Shown: positions 25,996 through 34,230, numbered from the stretch's first letter. The stretch: DNA of 64,000 bases from Synechococcus sp. MU1642 (GCF_020514115.1 NZ_VTKZ01000001.1:62001-126000); one strand, 5' to 3'. Notes: generated by a model not told the origin, from the letters alone. A program made the numbers and translations.

Positions 25996-27531
25996 ATGAT
26001 CAGAGGAGACGTCGACGTTCTGGTTATCGGCAGCGGCATCGGTGGGCTCTGTGCCGCTGGTTTGTGTGCCCGCGCTGGCCGTGAGGTGCTGGTGCTGGAA
26101 GCCCACCACCAACCCGGTGGGGCCGCCCATGGCTTTCAACGCCAGGGCTATCACTTTGAATCCGGTCCATCCCTCTGGAGTGGCCTGGGGCGTTGGCCCA
26201 GCAGCAATCCCTTGGCCCAGGTGCTTCGCGCGCTGGGGCAGACCGTCGAAGTGATTCCCTATCGCACCTGGGATGTGCTTTTGCCGGAAGGGGATCTGCG
26301 CATCGCCGTTGGCCACGATGATTTCGAGGCTGTGGTGCGCAGCCTGCGCGGTCCCGAGGTGGCAGCCGAATGGCGGCGTTTTGTGGAGGCGCTTCAGCCG
26401 ATTGCCGCCGCTGCCGATGCTTTGCCCTTGCTGGCCCTGCGGCCTGGGGTGGATGGCATGGCGCAACTGCTGAAGCGCGGCGGACGCCTCTTGCCGCACC
26501 TCGCGGCGATGCGTCACCTCTCCGGTTCCTTTGGGCCGCTGGTGGATCGTCACCTCAGCGATCCCTTCCTACGCCATTGGGTGGATCTCCTCTCCTTCCT
26601 GATCAGCGGCATGCCGATGGGAGACACCAACGCCGCAGCCATGGCCACGCTGTTCGGCGAGTGGTTTGAACCGGAAGCCCATCTCGACTACCCCGTTGGC
26701 GGCAGTGCTGCGGTGGTTGATGCCCTGGTGCGTGGCCTGGAGGCCCACGGCGGCAGTCTGGAGACGGGCACGGCGGTGCAACAGCTGCGGGTGGAGGGTG
26801 ATCGTGCTGTGGGTGTGACCCTGGCCGATGGAACGCAGATTGCGGCGAAGCAGGTGATCTGCAATGCCGACATCTGGTCCACCCTTGGTCTGCTGCCGGA
26901 GTCCGTGGCGCCGAAGTGGCAGCGTCAGCGCCAGGCCACGCCGGCCTGCAACGGCTTCTTGCATCTGCATCTGGGCTTTGATGCCACGGGGCTGGAGGAT
27001 TTGCCGATCCACAACGTCTGGGTCGACGACTGGGAGCGTGGGATCGACGCCGAGCGCAATGCTGTGGTGTTGTCGATTCCGTCGGTGTTGGATTCCTCAA
27101 TGGCGCCACCAGGTCGCCATGTGCTGCACGCCTACACCCCGGCCAGCGAACCCTGGGAGTTTTGGGCTGATCTGGAGCGTGACAGTGCGGCGTATCAGCA
27201 GAGAAAACAGGAGCGATGCGCTGTTTTCTGGCGGGTGCTTGATCGCCGTATTCCCGACATCCGCGAACGATGCGAGCTGATCATGGAGGGGACGCCGCTG
27301 ACCCACAGCTATTTCCTCAATGTTCATCAAGGCAGTTATGGCCCTGCCCTCTCAGCGGCTGAAGGTCTCTTCCCTGGTGTGACGACGCCCCTCGCTAATT
27401 TCTGGCTTTGTGGTGCCAGCACCTTCCCCGGTATAGGCATACCTCCCGTGGCGGCGAGTGGTGCGATGGCGGCCCATGCAATCCTCGGTCGAGAGACGCA
27501 AAACAGTTTGCTGCGGGAGCTAGGGCTCTGA
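25996..27531 (+). CDS. CrtISO/CrtI-like FAD-dependent oxidoreductase
   Basis: A 511-aa flavoprotein of the phytoene desaturase/carotenoid isomerase superfamily. The N-terminal Rossmann motif VIGSGIGGLCAAGLCARAG ends with LVLEAHHQPGG. The C-terminal flavin motif has FPGIGIPPVAASGAMAAH. The DYPVGGSAAVVDALVRGLEAHGG segment is typical of the CrtISO/CrtO branch. It may isomerise or desaturate carotenoids; the exact reaction cannot be settled from sequence reading. No signal peptide is present. Confidence 0.85.
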   Translation: MIRGDVDVLVIGSGIGGLCAAGLCARAGREVLVLEAHHQPGGAAHGFQRQGYHFESGPSLWSGLGRWPSSNPLAQVLRALGQTVEVIPYRTWDVLLPEGDLRIAVGHDDFEAVVRSLRGPEVAAEWRRFVEALQPIAAAADALPLLALRPGVDGMAQLLKRGGRLLPHLAAMRHLSGSFGPLVDRHLSDPFLRHWVDLLSFLISGMPMGDTNAAAMATLFGEWFEPEAHLDYPVGGSAAVVDALVRGLEAHGGSLETGTAVQQLRVEGDRAVGVTLADGTQIAAKQVICNADIWSTLGLLPESVAPKWQRQRQATPACNGFLHLHLGFDATGLEDLPIHNVWVDDWERGIDAERNAVVLSIPSVLDSSMAPPGRHVLHAYTPASEPWEFWADLERDSAAYQQRKQERCAVFWRVLDRRIPDIRERCELIMEGTPLTHSYFLNVHQGSYGPALSAAEGLFPGVTTPLANFWLCGASTFPGIGIPPVAASGAMAAHAILGRETQNSLLRELGL

Positions 27532-27576
27532 AGCAGCTGCGCGTCATAACCTCGTCTTGGAACACCGACGCAGTCC

Positions 27577-27777
27577 ATGACTTCCAACGCCCGGATCGAT
27601 TCGCTGCAGCTGATGCTCACGGATCTGCGCATGCGCAACGAGCCGATCCGTCACAAGGCTGCATTTCGTGGATGCCAGCCGGAATTTCAGGCGTTGGTGA
27701 GTCGTTTGATCGAGCAGCTGGAAGGGGAATTGCTGGATGAGAAACAGCGGTCCCGTTCAGTCTCACGTCAGGCCTGA
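27577..27777 (+). CDS. Hypothetical protein, 66 aa
   Basis: A short, highly charged helical protein (RIDSLQLMLTDLRMRNEPIRHKAAF, then LVSRLIEQLEGELLDEKQ), probably a helical hairpin or coiled coil. ATG start and neighbour-like composition. Its end overlaps the convergent DUF6737 gene by 10 bases. No family function is known to me. Confidence 0.6.
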   Translation: MTSNARIDSLQLMLTDLRMRNEPIRHKAAFRGCQPEFQALVSRLIEQLEGELLDEKQRSRSVSRQA

Positions 27778-28004
27778 TCTGAGGCGGATCGGTAAGCGGC
27801 GGGAACGAGCACCAGAAACAGCAGCCACCAGGCCAGCACGCCCAGGGCCAGGGGAAGGCTTATCCAGAGCTGATGCAGCAGGGTCCAGGACCCGCTGACC
27901 ACAAGTACCCCTGTCGAGACGATGGACCAGGGCCGGCACCACCAGGGTTTCAGCGACCAGAACGGAGGCTGTTTCGGCGGTTCAGCGGAAGGCGTTGAGT
28001 TCAC
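27768..28004 (-). CDS. DUF6737-type small membrane protein
   Basis: A 78-aa protein with two hydrophobic helices around a conserved-looking PPFWSLKPWWCRPWSIV opening and a closing WWLLFLVLVPAAYR. This is the layout of the cyanobacterial DUF6737 family of unknown function. The GTG at 28004 puts the start just before the conserved PPFWSLKPWW and overlaps the upstream gene by 23 bases. Upstream in-frame residues to 28043 are antisense-like. It is probably in one transcript with the DUF296-glutaredoxin gene. Confidence 0.72.
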   Translation of the reverse strand: MNSTPSAEPPKQPPFWSLKPWWCRPWSIVSTGVLVVSGSWTLLHQLWISLPLALGVLAWWLLFLVLVPAAYRSASDQA

Positions 28005-28584
28005 CGGCGGCTTGCATGGCGGCGAGATCGTCGTAGCCACCAATCACGGATCCGTCGATGAACACCTGGGGGAAGGTGGTCATTCCACTGCGCTGCTGCA
28101 CGGCTTGGAAGGCTGCGTCGTCGTTGATGGTGGTAACGGTATGGGGCAGATCCAGGGTTCTCAGGATGCGCAGGGCGCGGCTGCACCAGGGGCATCCCGG
28201 CAGCACGGCGATCTCTATCCGCGGCGCTGCGGTTTGGCGTGCAGGGCGGCATGCTCGTTGCTCTAGGACCCCAATCAGGAGGTCGACGCCTTTCTGCACG
28301 ATCGTGCCGGGCTCCAGGTGGCCTCCCCAGACCTGGCAGGCTCCATCCGAGAGGCTCAGGTGCAGGTGCACACCCTCAGGGGAAAAGGTCCCATTGAGTG
28401 TGATCACCTCAAGGTCGCCTTCCAGGACAGTGGGCTCAGCCTGGCCGGGGCACTGGAACGACGCCCTGGTCAGGTTGCCAACCACGCCGAGAATGAAGCC
28501 GTTGATTCCGTCTCGCTGGGCCAGCTCTTCGAGGCTGAGGCGCAGATCACTGCCGGGAGCAAGCTTCAGCGGCAGGGGTTGCAT
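27982..28584 (-). CDS. DUF296 (PPC) domain fused to glutaredoxin
   Basis: A 200-aa two-domain protein. Residues 1-110 form a PPC/DUF296 domain (LKLAPGSDLRLSLEELA, ILGVVGNLTRASFQC, LHLSLSDGACQVWGGHL), a trimeric fold found in bacterial proteins and plant AT-hook proteins. Residues 120-200 form a glutaredoxin with the CPWC active site at 131-134 and the cis-Pro/GSH-binding MTTFPQVFIDGSVIGGYDDL. The two halves are in one unbroken frame. The glutaredoxin should reduce disulfides or glutathionylated proteins; what the DUF296 half senses or binds is unknown. Confidence 0.88.
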   Translation of the reverse strand: MQPLPLKLAPGSDLRLSLEELAQRDGINGFILGVVGNLTRASFQCPGQAEPTVLEGDLEVITLNGTFSPEGVHLHLSLSDGACQVWGGHLEPGTIVQKGVDLLIGVLEQRACRPARQTAAPRIEIAVLPGCPWCSRALRILRTLDLPHTVTTINDDAAFQAVQQRSGMTTFPQVFIDGSVIGGYDDLAAMQAAGELNAFR

Positions 28585-28668
28585 GGCGCCTCAATTGGGG
28601 CTTCAAGATTACGCAATCTTGTCTTGCACGATATTGTTTACTTATTGTGTTTGTATTTTCACGAAATC

Positions 28669-28905
28669 GTGTCTCTCCTTCAAGACCTGGTTCAGGAGTT
28701 GCAGCAGCGGATCGAGGACCAGGCCGTGGCTCCCAGCACGGCTGCGGTGGCCGATGCGGCCGGCTCGGAGCGCATCAATGTCACCCTGCCCCGCGGGGTG
28801 ATGGATGACCTCAAGCGCCACGCTCTCGCTGAAGGGCGTAGTTGCGGCAATCTCGCTGCCTACCTCTTGGAAGAGGCCCTGCGTCGCCATCGCCCCCTGG
28901 GCTAG
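28669..28905 (+). CDS. Ribbon-helix-helix DNA-binding protein (CopG-like), 78 aa
   Basis: A GTG-started protein with an N-terminal helix (SLLQDLVQELQQRIEDQ), a flexible Ala/Ser linker and a C-terminal ribbon-helix-helix: the strand ERINVTLPRGV, helix MDDLKRHALAEGRS and helix CGNLAAYLLEEALRR. CopG-type repressors often regulate small regulons. The frame is open upstream to 28318, but that part is antisense to the glutaredoxin gene. The two genes are divergent, with about 85 AT-rich bases between them that probably hold both promoters. Confidence 0.78.
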   Translation: MSLLQDLVQELQQRIEDQAVAPSTAAVADAAGSERINVTLPRGVMDDLKRHALAEGRSCGNLAAYLLEEALRRHRPLG

Positions 28906-28913
28906 GGCTCCTT

Positions 28914-29987
28914 TCAATCCAGAAACTTGTCGGCGATGGCTTCCGCGCCACCACTCTGTTGGAGCTTCAGGATCGACACCCCCAAGCGCGTGCGCAGCTC
29001 GCTGTTGGGGGTCAACACGAATCCGTAGGTCTCATCCGCGAGGGTGAACGGTGCGATCCGCACAGCAATGTCAGGGTTCTGTTTGAGGTGGTAACGAAGC
29101 GAATGCCGATCAAAGATCAGGGCGTCGGCCTTGCGATCCAGCACCAACTGAACGGCGCTGTCGAGGCTGGGTGCCGGCACGACGCGCATCTCGCGGTTTT
29201 CCGCCAGCTCCATGCCATCGGTGCCTTTGACGACGGCGACCCGGCGGCCGATGAGCTGTTGAGGACTGTCGATGGCTACTTCGGTGGTCCCCGAGAGAAA
29301 CAGGGTGAAGGCTGAGGCCAGGCTGGCGGTCAGGGATGACACCGCGATCAGGGAGATCACCATCCAGGCGCCGGTGATGCCCCGGCCGGTTCGTGTGATC
29401 GGTGCCTTGTCGCCATAACCCACGGTCGTCAACGTCACCAAGGCAAACCACATGCCGCTGCTAATGCCGGGCAGCCAGTCGCGGGGGAACTGCTCGCTGT
29501 TCGTGCGCCGCTCGGCCAGCCAGACCAGGCTGCCGACCACCAACAGCACGGTTATCAGCACCAACATTGAGGAGATCACGGCCCAGCCGAAGAACACCCC
29601 CAGGCGACTGAAGAGGGAGGGGGCCTTCAGGGGAAGAAGAATGCCCTCCTTGCTCAGGAAGTAGGGCTGGGTGAAGTCAATCCCTGCGATAGCAAGGCGG
29701 CGGGAGGTGATGCTGATTGGGCCGACGAGCACGTCGATGACGCCCTCATCAACCGCCTCAATGCCGGCTTTGGGCGTTGGCTGGGGAATTAGGTCGTAGC
29801 TGAGGTTGTTGTCTTCGGCGACGCGTCGCCAGATCTCGAGGCTGATACCGCTGATCTGCTCGCCGTTCTTGATCACGAAGGGGGCCGATCCACTGACCCC
29901 CACCTTCAGTTGGTTGGCCTGTAGGGGAAGTGCGGTGCCGAAGCAAGCGAGCGCGAGGACGACGGACCAGCGCCGGACCCCTTCCAT
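28914..29987 (-). CDS. GluR0-like ligand-gated potassium channel
   Basis: A 357-aa prokaryotic ionotropic glutamate receptor. The signal peptide covers 1-25. The first ligand-binding lobe is at about 26-128 (LKVGVSGSAPFVIK, ISGISLEIWRRVAEDNN, FTQPYFLSKEG). TM1 is at about 131-157, the pore helix with the K+-selectivity filter TTVGYGD at 187-193, and TM2 at about 204-231. The second lobe covers about 235-357. The layout matches Synechocystis GluR0. It is the last gene of a minus-strand trio, coupled to a 26-aa membrane peptide by a TGATG overlap. The ligand is likely an amino acid. Confidence 0.9.
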   Translation of the reverse strand: MEGVRRWSVVLALACFGTALPLQANQLKVGVSGSAPFVIKNGEQISGISLEIWRRVAEDNNLSYDLIPQPTPKAGIEAVDEGVIDVLVGPISITSRRLAIAGIDFTQPYFLSKEGILLPLKAPSLFSRLGVFFGWAVISSMLVLITVLLVVGSLVWLAERRTNSEQFPRDWLPGISSGMWFALVTLTTVGYGDKAPITRTGRGITGAWMVISLIAVSSLTASLASAFTLFLSGTTEVAIDSPQQLIGRRVAVVKGTDGMELAENREMRVVPAPSLDSAVQLVLDRKADALIFDRHSLRYHLKQNPDIAVRIAPFTLADETYGFVLTPNSELRTRLGVSILKLQQSGGAEAIADKFLD

Positions 29988-30067
29988 CAGCGCTGTTCCA
30001 GACGACGCACGATTACGGCCATTGCCGCCAGGGAACCCGCCAGCGCGATCAGCAGGGCAATGGTCAT
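29987..30067 (-). CDS. 26-aa membrane peptide coupled to the channel gene
   Basis: An ATG-started frame encodes a single hydrophobic helix (MTIALLIALAGSLAAMAVIV) with a basic C-terminus (RRLEQR). Its stop overlaps the ATG of the GluR0-like gene (TGATG), and its start lies eight bases after the stop of the 75-aa gene. The tight spacing on both sides suggests translation in a three-gene operon. It could be an accessory subunit of the channel or simply a coupling leader; there is no homologue I recognise. Confidence 0.5.
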   Translation of the reverse strand: MTIALLIALAGSLAAMAVIVRRLEQR

Positions 30068-30074
30068 GGAAACG

Positions 30075-30302
30075 TCAGGAAAGTGATAGTTCGCTCAGGT
30101 TGGCATCCCCGGCCCCGAGCAGCCAGTCGGCCACTTCCATCCTCAGGGCATAGGCACATTCGAAACGGCCTTCCTCTTCCAGCGAGCTCAACCGTTGTTC
30201 GAGCGTGCGCAGGGTTGAACTCGCGAGCTGGTGTGGACCCTTGCTCCGCGCCACAATGAGTTTTCTGGAGGCCCTCGAAGCTTGCGGCACGACGTCAGTC
30301 AT
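30075..30302 (-). CDS. Hypothetical protein, 75 aa
   Basis: A small soluble protein with a helical pair (LASSTLRTLEQRLSSLEEEGRFECAYALRMEV) similar in pattern to the UvrB/UvrC interaction motif (helix-E/D-F-E-x-A-A-x-x-R), followed by an acidic tail. First gene of the trio with the 26-aa peptide and the GluR0-like channel. Divergent from pdeM by about 40 bases. Function unknown. Confidence 0.6.
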   Translation of the reverse strand: MTDVVPQASRASRKLIVARSKGPHQLASSTLRTLEQRLSSLEEEGRFECAYALRMEVADWLLGAGDANLSELSLS

Positions 30303-30343
30303 CCAATGCAGCCAGCGCTACAGATCTGCGATCTGCACCCTTC

Positions 30344-31018
30344 ATGACAGCAGTGGAGTGGTCCTGGGGCGATAGCCCGCTCACGTTCCTGCCCCAGCGG
30401 GCCCTGTGGCGGACTGAGGGGCGAGAGCTATTTGTCGCCGACCTGCATCTCGGCAAGGCCGAGGTGTTCCAGGTCCATGGGATCCCCCTGCCCAGCGACG
30501 GGGATCAGGGAACCCTCAATCCATTGATAGAGCTCTGCAATGCCTGGTCACCTCAGCGCTTGTTTGTGCTGGGTGATCTCGTGCATGCCCGGACCGGCAT
30601 CACCGCTCTCCTGCGCGAGACCTTGCTGGCGCTGCCCGATCTGTGTGGTTGCCCGGTGGTGCTGATCGGTGGCAACCATGACCAGGACAGCTGGATTGAA
30701 GGCTTGCCCCAGCAGCCTTCTCAGCGCTTGGGCAATCTTTGGTTGAGCCATATGCCCGAACGGGTTCCTGAGCCGGGGTTGTTGAACGTGTGCGGTCACC
30801 TGCATCCCACCACCCGGATTCGCAGCCGTTCCGATCAGTTGCGCTTGCCCTGCTTCGCCTTTGATCCGGATGGGCCGCGTTTAGTGATTCCTTCCTTCGG
30901 GCAGTTGACGGGAGGCCATGACTGCGGCGAGCGTTATCAGCAATGGCTGGTGGCTGAAGACTCCATCGTTCCTTGGTTCGATTCAATCCCCAAAAACCGA
31001 GAGCGAAGGATCGCGTGA
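30344..31018 (+). CDS. pdeM: PdeM-like metallophosphoesterase
   Basis: A 224-aa calcineurin-like phosphoesterase of the PdeM type (often linked with DNA ligase/exonuclease systems, here without them). All metal motifs are present: DLHLGK (33-38), GDLVHAR (77-83), GGNHDQD (119-125), SHMP and GHLHP (161-165). It probably acts as an endonuclease or phosphodiesterase in DNA repair, as proposed for the family. Its TGA overlaps the GTG start of the next gene, so the two are coupled. Confidence 0.85.
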   Translation: MTAVEWSWGDSPLTFLPQRALWRTEGRELFVADLHLGKAEVFQVHGIPLPSDGDQGTLNPLIELCNAWSPQRLFVLGDLVHARTGITALLRETLLALPDLCGCPVVLIGGNHDQDSWIEGLPQQPSQRLGNLWLSHMPERVPEPGLLNVCGHLHPTTRIRSRSDQLRLPCFAFDPDGPRLVIPSFGQLTGGHDCGERYQQWLVAEDSIVPWFDSIPKNRERRIA

Positions 31019-32460
31019 CTCAGCCCGCTGCGCCGCGACCCAGACCCCGAACCAACCGCAGAATCCGTCTGCGCAAGCGCTGGCTCTTGCTGGCCATGCC
31101 GTTTGTGGTGTTAAGCGGTCTGATCGCCTTGGCCCCTGTGGTTCCCGAGCGCGCCGACCTTGAGGATCAACCTGTCCGTTCGGCCCAGCAGCGCGGCCGG
31201 GATGCCAAGCCGTTCCGCTACATCCCCGACGATGAGGTCTACGCGTTGGATCTCGATCCACGGAGGGTGCGCTTCGGGCTGCTGGAGGGTTGGGATCGTG
31301 AACAGGATGCCTACCAGGACAGCGCTGCCCTGGCCTACGTCACGGGCCCGATGTATGAGCGCCATGTGGACGACGATGGCCGAGAGATCACGGTCCCCCT
31401 GGGGGATCTCAAATTCGGTAAGCAGGTCTGGTTCGGGCGGAACCGCACGGCTTCCCGCCAACGGGCCTTTATCGGCATCCGCCACGACGGCAGCATTGAT
31501 TTCAGCTACGGGGAGCTGACCGATGAGCGCAGCCGCACCTACGACACCTTCATCGGCGGCCTGCACAGTCTTTACAACGACATCGAGGCTCCGCCGGAGA
31601 GCTACAAGGGGGCCTACAGCATCAGCATGGGTCAGCGGATCCGCTACTACCTGCCGCGGATCCGCATGGTGATGGGCCTGCGTCAGGACGGTCACATGGA
31701 GGTGTTGATGAGCCGTGATGGCCTGACCCTCGAGCAGACCAAAGACCTCGCCCGTCGCCGGGGCTATCTGGCGGCCTACATGCCCGACCATGCCTCGAAG
31801 AGTCGTTTGATTATTCCTGGGGTCAAGGGTTTCACCGAAGAAGACGCCAACTGGATCAGCGGCGGTGCCACAAGCTTTGTGCACGTCCCCTACCTACTGC
31901 GGTTGAGCCCTCGCCAGATCCCACTGCAGGGCAATTTGATCGCGGCTCTGACGCCCAAGTTGGTGCTGGATGAGGGCTGCGATGGCCCGCTCGACTGTGT
32001 GTCGTCTTTTGGCAATCACTTCGCCGATCGCGCCCTGGCGGGCTTGAACCGGGTGATGGAACAGGGCGTTGAACCATTGGCCCGGATGATTTGGGGGCCC
32101 TCCAACAACCTCACCAAGCCGGGCTTGCCTGCGGATGCCGACGACCGCAGCATCGATCTGGACCGTGCACCCCTGAGGGAACCCCCGATCACGGCGGATC
32201 CTTTGGTGTTGCGCGAGCCGCCGGCTGTGATCCGGGAGCCGGAGCCCGCTGAACTCGGTTCAGATGACAGCTCAGATGACAGCTGGACAGAGCCGCAGCC
32301 GTTTGTTCCGTTGCCCCCCGATCTGCCGCCGCCGATTGTGCTCGATGAGCCGATGCTCAACTCCGCTGAGGTTCTCCTGGATGAGCCAGCTCCACCGGAG
32401 ATGCCGCCGCCGGCTCTGCCTCCCATCCCGCAGGTGCCCGTGCCTGCTGTTCAGGATTGA
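31015..32460 (+). CDS. Membrane-anchored hypothetical with proline-rich tail, 481 aa
   Basis: A GTG start in a GTGA overlap with pdeM gives an Arg-rich N-terminus, one membrane helix (WLLLAMPFVVLSGLIALAPVV, about 23-43) and a large extracytoplasmic domain (about 60-370) with many Arg/Tyr/Asp residues. The last 100 residues are acidic and Pro-rich (DDSSDDS, LPPDLPPP, PPEMPPPALPP), probably an extended periplasmic tail. The middle resembles cyanobacterial proteins of unknown function only. A cell-envelope or wall-spanning role is inferred from the layout. Confidence 0.75.
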   Translation: MTQPAAPRPRPRTNRRIRLRKRWLLLAMPFVVLSGLIALAPVVPERADLEDQPVRSAQQRGRDAKPFRYIPDDEVYALDLDPRRVRFGLLEGWDREQDAYQDSAALAYVTGPMYERHVDDDGREITVPLGDLKFGKQVWFGRNRTASRQRAFIGIRHDGSIDFSYGELTDERSRTYDTFIGGLHSLYNDIEAPPESYKGAYSISMGQRIRYYLPRIRMVMGLRQDGHMEVLMSRDGLTLEQTKDLARRRGYLAAYMPDHASKSRLIIPGVKGFTEEDANWISGGATSFVHVPYLLRLSPRQIPLQGNLIAALTPKLVLDEGCDGPLDCVSSFGNHFADRALAGLNRVMEQGVEPLARMIWGPSNNLTKPGLPADADDRSIDLDRAPLREPPITADPLVLREPPAVIREPEPAELGSDDSSDDSWTEPQPFVPLPPDLPPPIVLDEPMLNSAEVLLDEPAPPEMPPPALPPIPQVPVPAVQD

Positions 32461-32463
32461 GTT

Positions 32464-33033
32464 TTGGAAGCCGTTTGGTCTTGGTGGTCGATCCCCAGCA
32501 CGCAACGTCGGGTTTTGGTGGCGCATCTCCCCCAACCCCCAACGCGCGCTGAGCAGCGGGCCTTGAGCGACAGCCTCACCTGCCGACTGTTCGCCGATGC
32601 AGGCCAGGTGGTTGCTGCGGATGACATCGGCCGCACGATTTATGGCAAGCCGCAGCTGCGCGATTCCCTTCTGCACCACAGCATTTCCAACACCGGTTTG
32701 CTCAGCCTTGGTGTGGTGGGACCTGATCCGATTGGAATTGATGTTGAAGCGCTGGACCGGCCGTTGCGTGTGGCCTCTGAACTGTTGAAGCGGCGCATGT
32801 TTGCCTCGGCCGCTGATGCGACAGCCTGCCTGCAGCACTGGACGTTGATTCAGGCCTGGACGGCGAAGGAGGCAGTGTTGAAGGCAGCGGGACTGGGACT
32901 GGGCGGCGGACTTGCCAACGTGATCATTGCGCCGGATGGGGCTGCGGCATGGCTGCATGGCTCGCGCTACGCCCTCAGCCTGTGGACCCAGGAGGGCTTC
33001 AGTGTTGCGGTCGCTGAGGGGATCCGTGGCTAG
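32464..33033 (+). CDS. 4'-phosphopantetheinyl transferase
   Basis: Transfers the phosphopantetheine arm of CoA to acyl or peptidyl carrier proteins. The family motifs are GIDVE at 91-95 (metal and CoA binding) and WTAKEAVLKA at about 132-141 (the W..KEA..K signature), followed by GLGLG. At 189 aa it is of the Sfp/HetI type but short. A TTG start at 32464 gives a protein-like N-terminus immediately after the previous stop. Cyanobacteria usually rely on one Sfp-type enzyme for fatty acid synthase and secondary metabolism, so this may be the general one. Confidence 0.86.
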   Translation: MEAVWSWWSIPSTQRRVLVAHLPQPPTRAEQRALSDSLTCRLFADAGQVVAADDIGRTIYGKPQLRDSLLHHSISNTGLLSLGVVGPDPIGIDVEALDRPLRVASELLKRRMFASAADATACLQHWTLIQAWTAKEAVLKAAGLGLGGGLANVIIAPDGAAAWLHGSRYALSLWTQEGFSVAVAEGIRG

Positions 33034-33259
33034 AGGAAGGGGTGGAGCATCGAGCAACAGCGTGAGATCTCGTCTTCAGCAACGTCTGGCTGAGGCCAAC
33101 AACTTCCAGAAGGCGTTGATCACGTCTTTGCTGGCTTGGGTGGCCCTGGGGGTGTGGAGCTATCTGATCGTCGTCCCGATCCTCTCGGCCGTGGCGTTCC
33201 TCTGGCTCGGGATAACGGGCTGGCTCGTCTGGCGGATATGGCGCAAACCGGTGGGCTGA
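33026..33259 (+). CDS. Small two-helix membrane protein, 77 aa
   Basis: Basic N-terminus with an Arg/Gln-rich helix (VRSRLQQRLAEANNF) followed by two hydrophobic segments (ALITSLLAWVALGVWSYLIVV and ILSAVAFLWLGITGWLVWRIW). GTG at 33026 overlaps the transferase gene by eight bases; another in-frame GTG at 33062 would give 65 aa. Either start is plausible. No known family. Confidence 0.6.
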   Translation: MARGRGGASSNSVRSRLQQRLAEANNFQKALITSLLAWVALGVWSYLIVVPILSAVAFLWLGITGWLVWRIWRKPVG

Positions 33260-33315
33260 ACCAAGGAATTGCAGTTCAACAACTTAGAGTTGAAGGCGGT
33301 TTTGGTTCGGGTTCG

Positions 33316-33558
33316 GTGGAATTCACTGTTGTGATTCTGAGTGAGCAGGTGGGCTCCTATCCAAAAATCAATTGGACGGAATGGAAAGATCGAAATCGCA
33401 AGCAGATGAAGAGCCAGGGAGATATGTGGTCGATGGCAATACTTTCAGGCACCACGATTTGGGATTGTTTGGAAAACAACAACATCGATCGACTTCATCT
33501 TGTGCAGTGGAAGCCTGCTGACGACACGATGTATCAGGTGAGCCTGCCGAGCCGTTGA
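33316..33558 (+). CDS. Hypothetical protein, 80 aa
   Basis: A GTG-started soluble protein (EFTVVILSEQVGSYPKINWTEW, then a basic stretch and a strand HLVQWKPADD). The frame is open upstream, including an ATG at 33238, but the residues before 33316 look like antisense or frameshadow sequence. AT content is higher than in the neighbours, marking the start of the accessory stretch. Function unknown. Confidence 0.5.
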   Translation: MEFTVVILSEQVGSYPKINWTEWKDRNRKQMKSQGDMWSMAILSGTTIWDCLENNNIDRLHLVQWKPADDTMYQVSLPSR

Positions 33559-33704
33559 AAATTGCCTAGCAAATTGTTCGTTAATGTTAATTAAGCAGCC
33601 CAAAAGCACCTGTTAATGTCAGGCAAGTCCTTTTTGTTTGCTGTTCGGGATCAGTAGCTTCTCTTTTAAAGTAGGAGGAGTAAAATCACAATGAACATTG
33701 AACC

Positions 33705-33731
33705 AAAAAGGAAGATCGAGTCTTCCTTTTT
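33705..33731. terminator. Bidirectional intrinsic terminator
   Basis: A perfect 11-bp inverted repeat, AAAAAGGAAGA (33705-33715) with TCTTCCTTTTT (33721-33731) around a TCGAG loop. On either strand it reads as a GGAAGA hairpin followed by five T residues. It lies between the convergent genes ending at 33558 (plus) and 33865 (minus), the right place to stop both transcripts. Confidence 0.8.
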
Positions 33732-33864
33732 GTTGGATTCAAAGGGTTCGTGGGGCTCTGGAATTATGGTGATCACTTTTGAAGCAGGCAAGCTAAAGGA
33801 CTCGGCTGTCCCTTGGCGGTTCGCTGCTTTTTTTAATCGCGCGAATCTGTGAGCCGAGCTCCAT

Positions 33865-34230
33865 TCATTGCTCACTCGTTAACACATCTTGAAGTTGATC
33901 AATTGCAGATTGTTTCGAATCATTCCAGTCTTGGCCTGAGAGCCTGATCAGGTATTCGTGCTGAATGCCCGAGCCTCTTTGTCGTGATGTGATGATCGAG
34001 ACGTCGTCGTATTTGATGGGGAATGAGTCGCCAGATGGTGCTCTAAGTACAGCTTCTGATGCGAACAAAAGAAAATCAAAAATTACTGGATTAAAATATT
34101 CTTCGCTTTCATCTAGGCCTCCATAAGCAACCATCTGTTCTTTGGTTTGTGGTGTGTACGTCACAAATGAGAAGCAGCATGGATCACCGGTGGCTTTCAA
34201 GTAGAGCCCTTTAAATCGAGGCGTGCTCAT
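33865..34230 (-). CDS. Hypothetical protein, 121 aa
   Basis: A soluble protein (ATG at 34230, overlapping the upstream stop as TGATG). It has an aromatic beta-rich opening (RFKGLYLKATGDPCCFSFVTY) and an acidic C-terminal helix (DWNDSKQSAIDQLQDVL). No family recognised. Its composition is AT-richer than the housekeeping genes. It appears to be coupled to the membrane protein gene upstream and ends at the bidirectional terminator. Confidence 0.6.
   Translation of the reverse strand: MSTPRFKGLYLKATGDPCCFSFVTYTPQTKEQMVAYGGLDESEEYFNPVIFDFLLFASEAVLRAPSGDSFPIKYDDVSIITSRQRGSGIQHEYLIRLSGQDWNDSKQSAIDQLQDVLTSEQ

Noticed and set aside
33691-33852. Plus-strand 53-codon frame with AGGAGGAG upstream
   Set aside because: The ribosome-binding-like sequence is attractive, but the frame contains the perfect terminator hairpin and gives no plausible fold.
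33666-33875. Minus-strand 69-codon frame with a hydrophobic tail
   Set aside because: It spans the bidirectional terminator, and its Leu-rich tail comes from a CTCCTCCTACTT-like stretch; probably 3' untranslated sequence.
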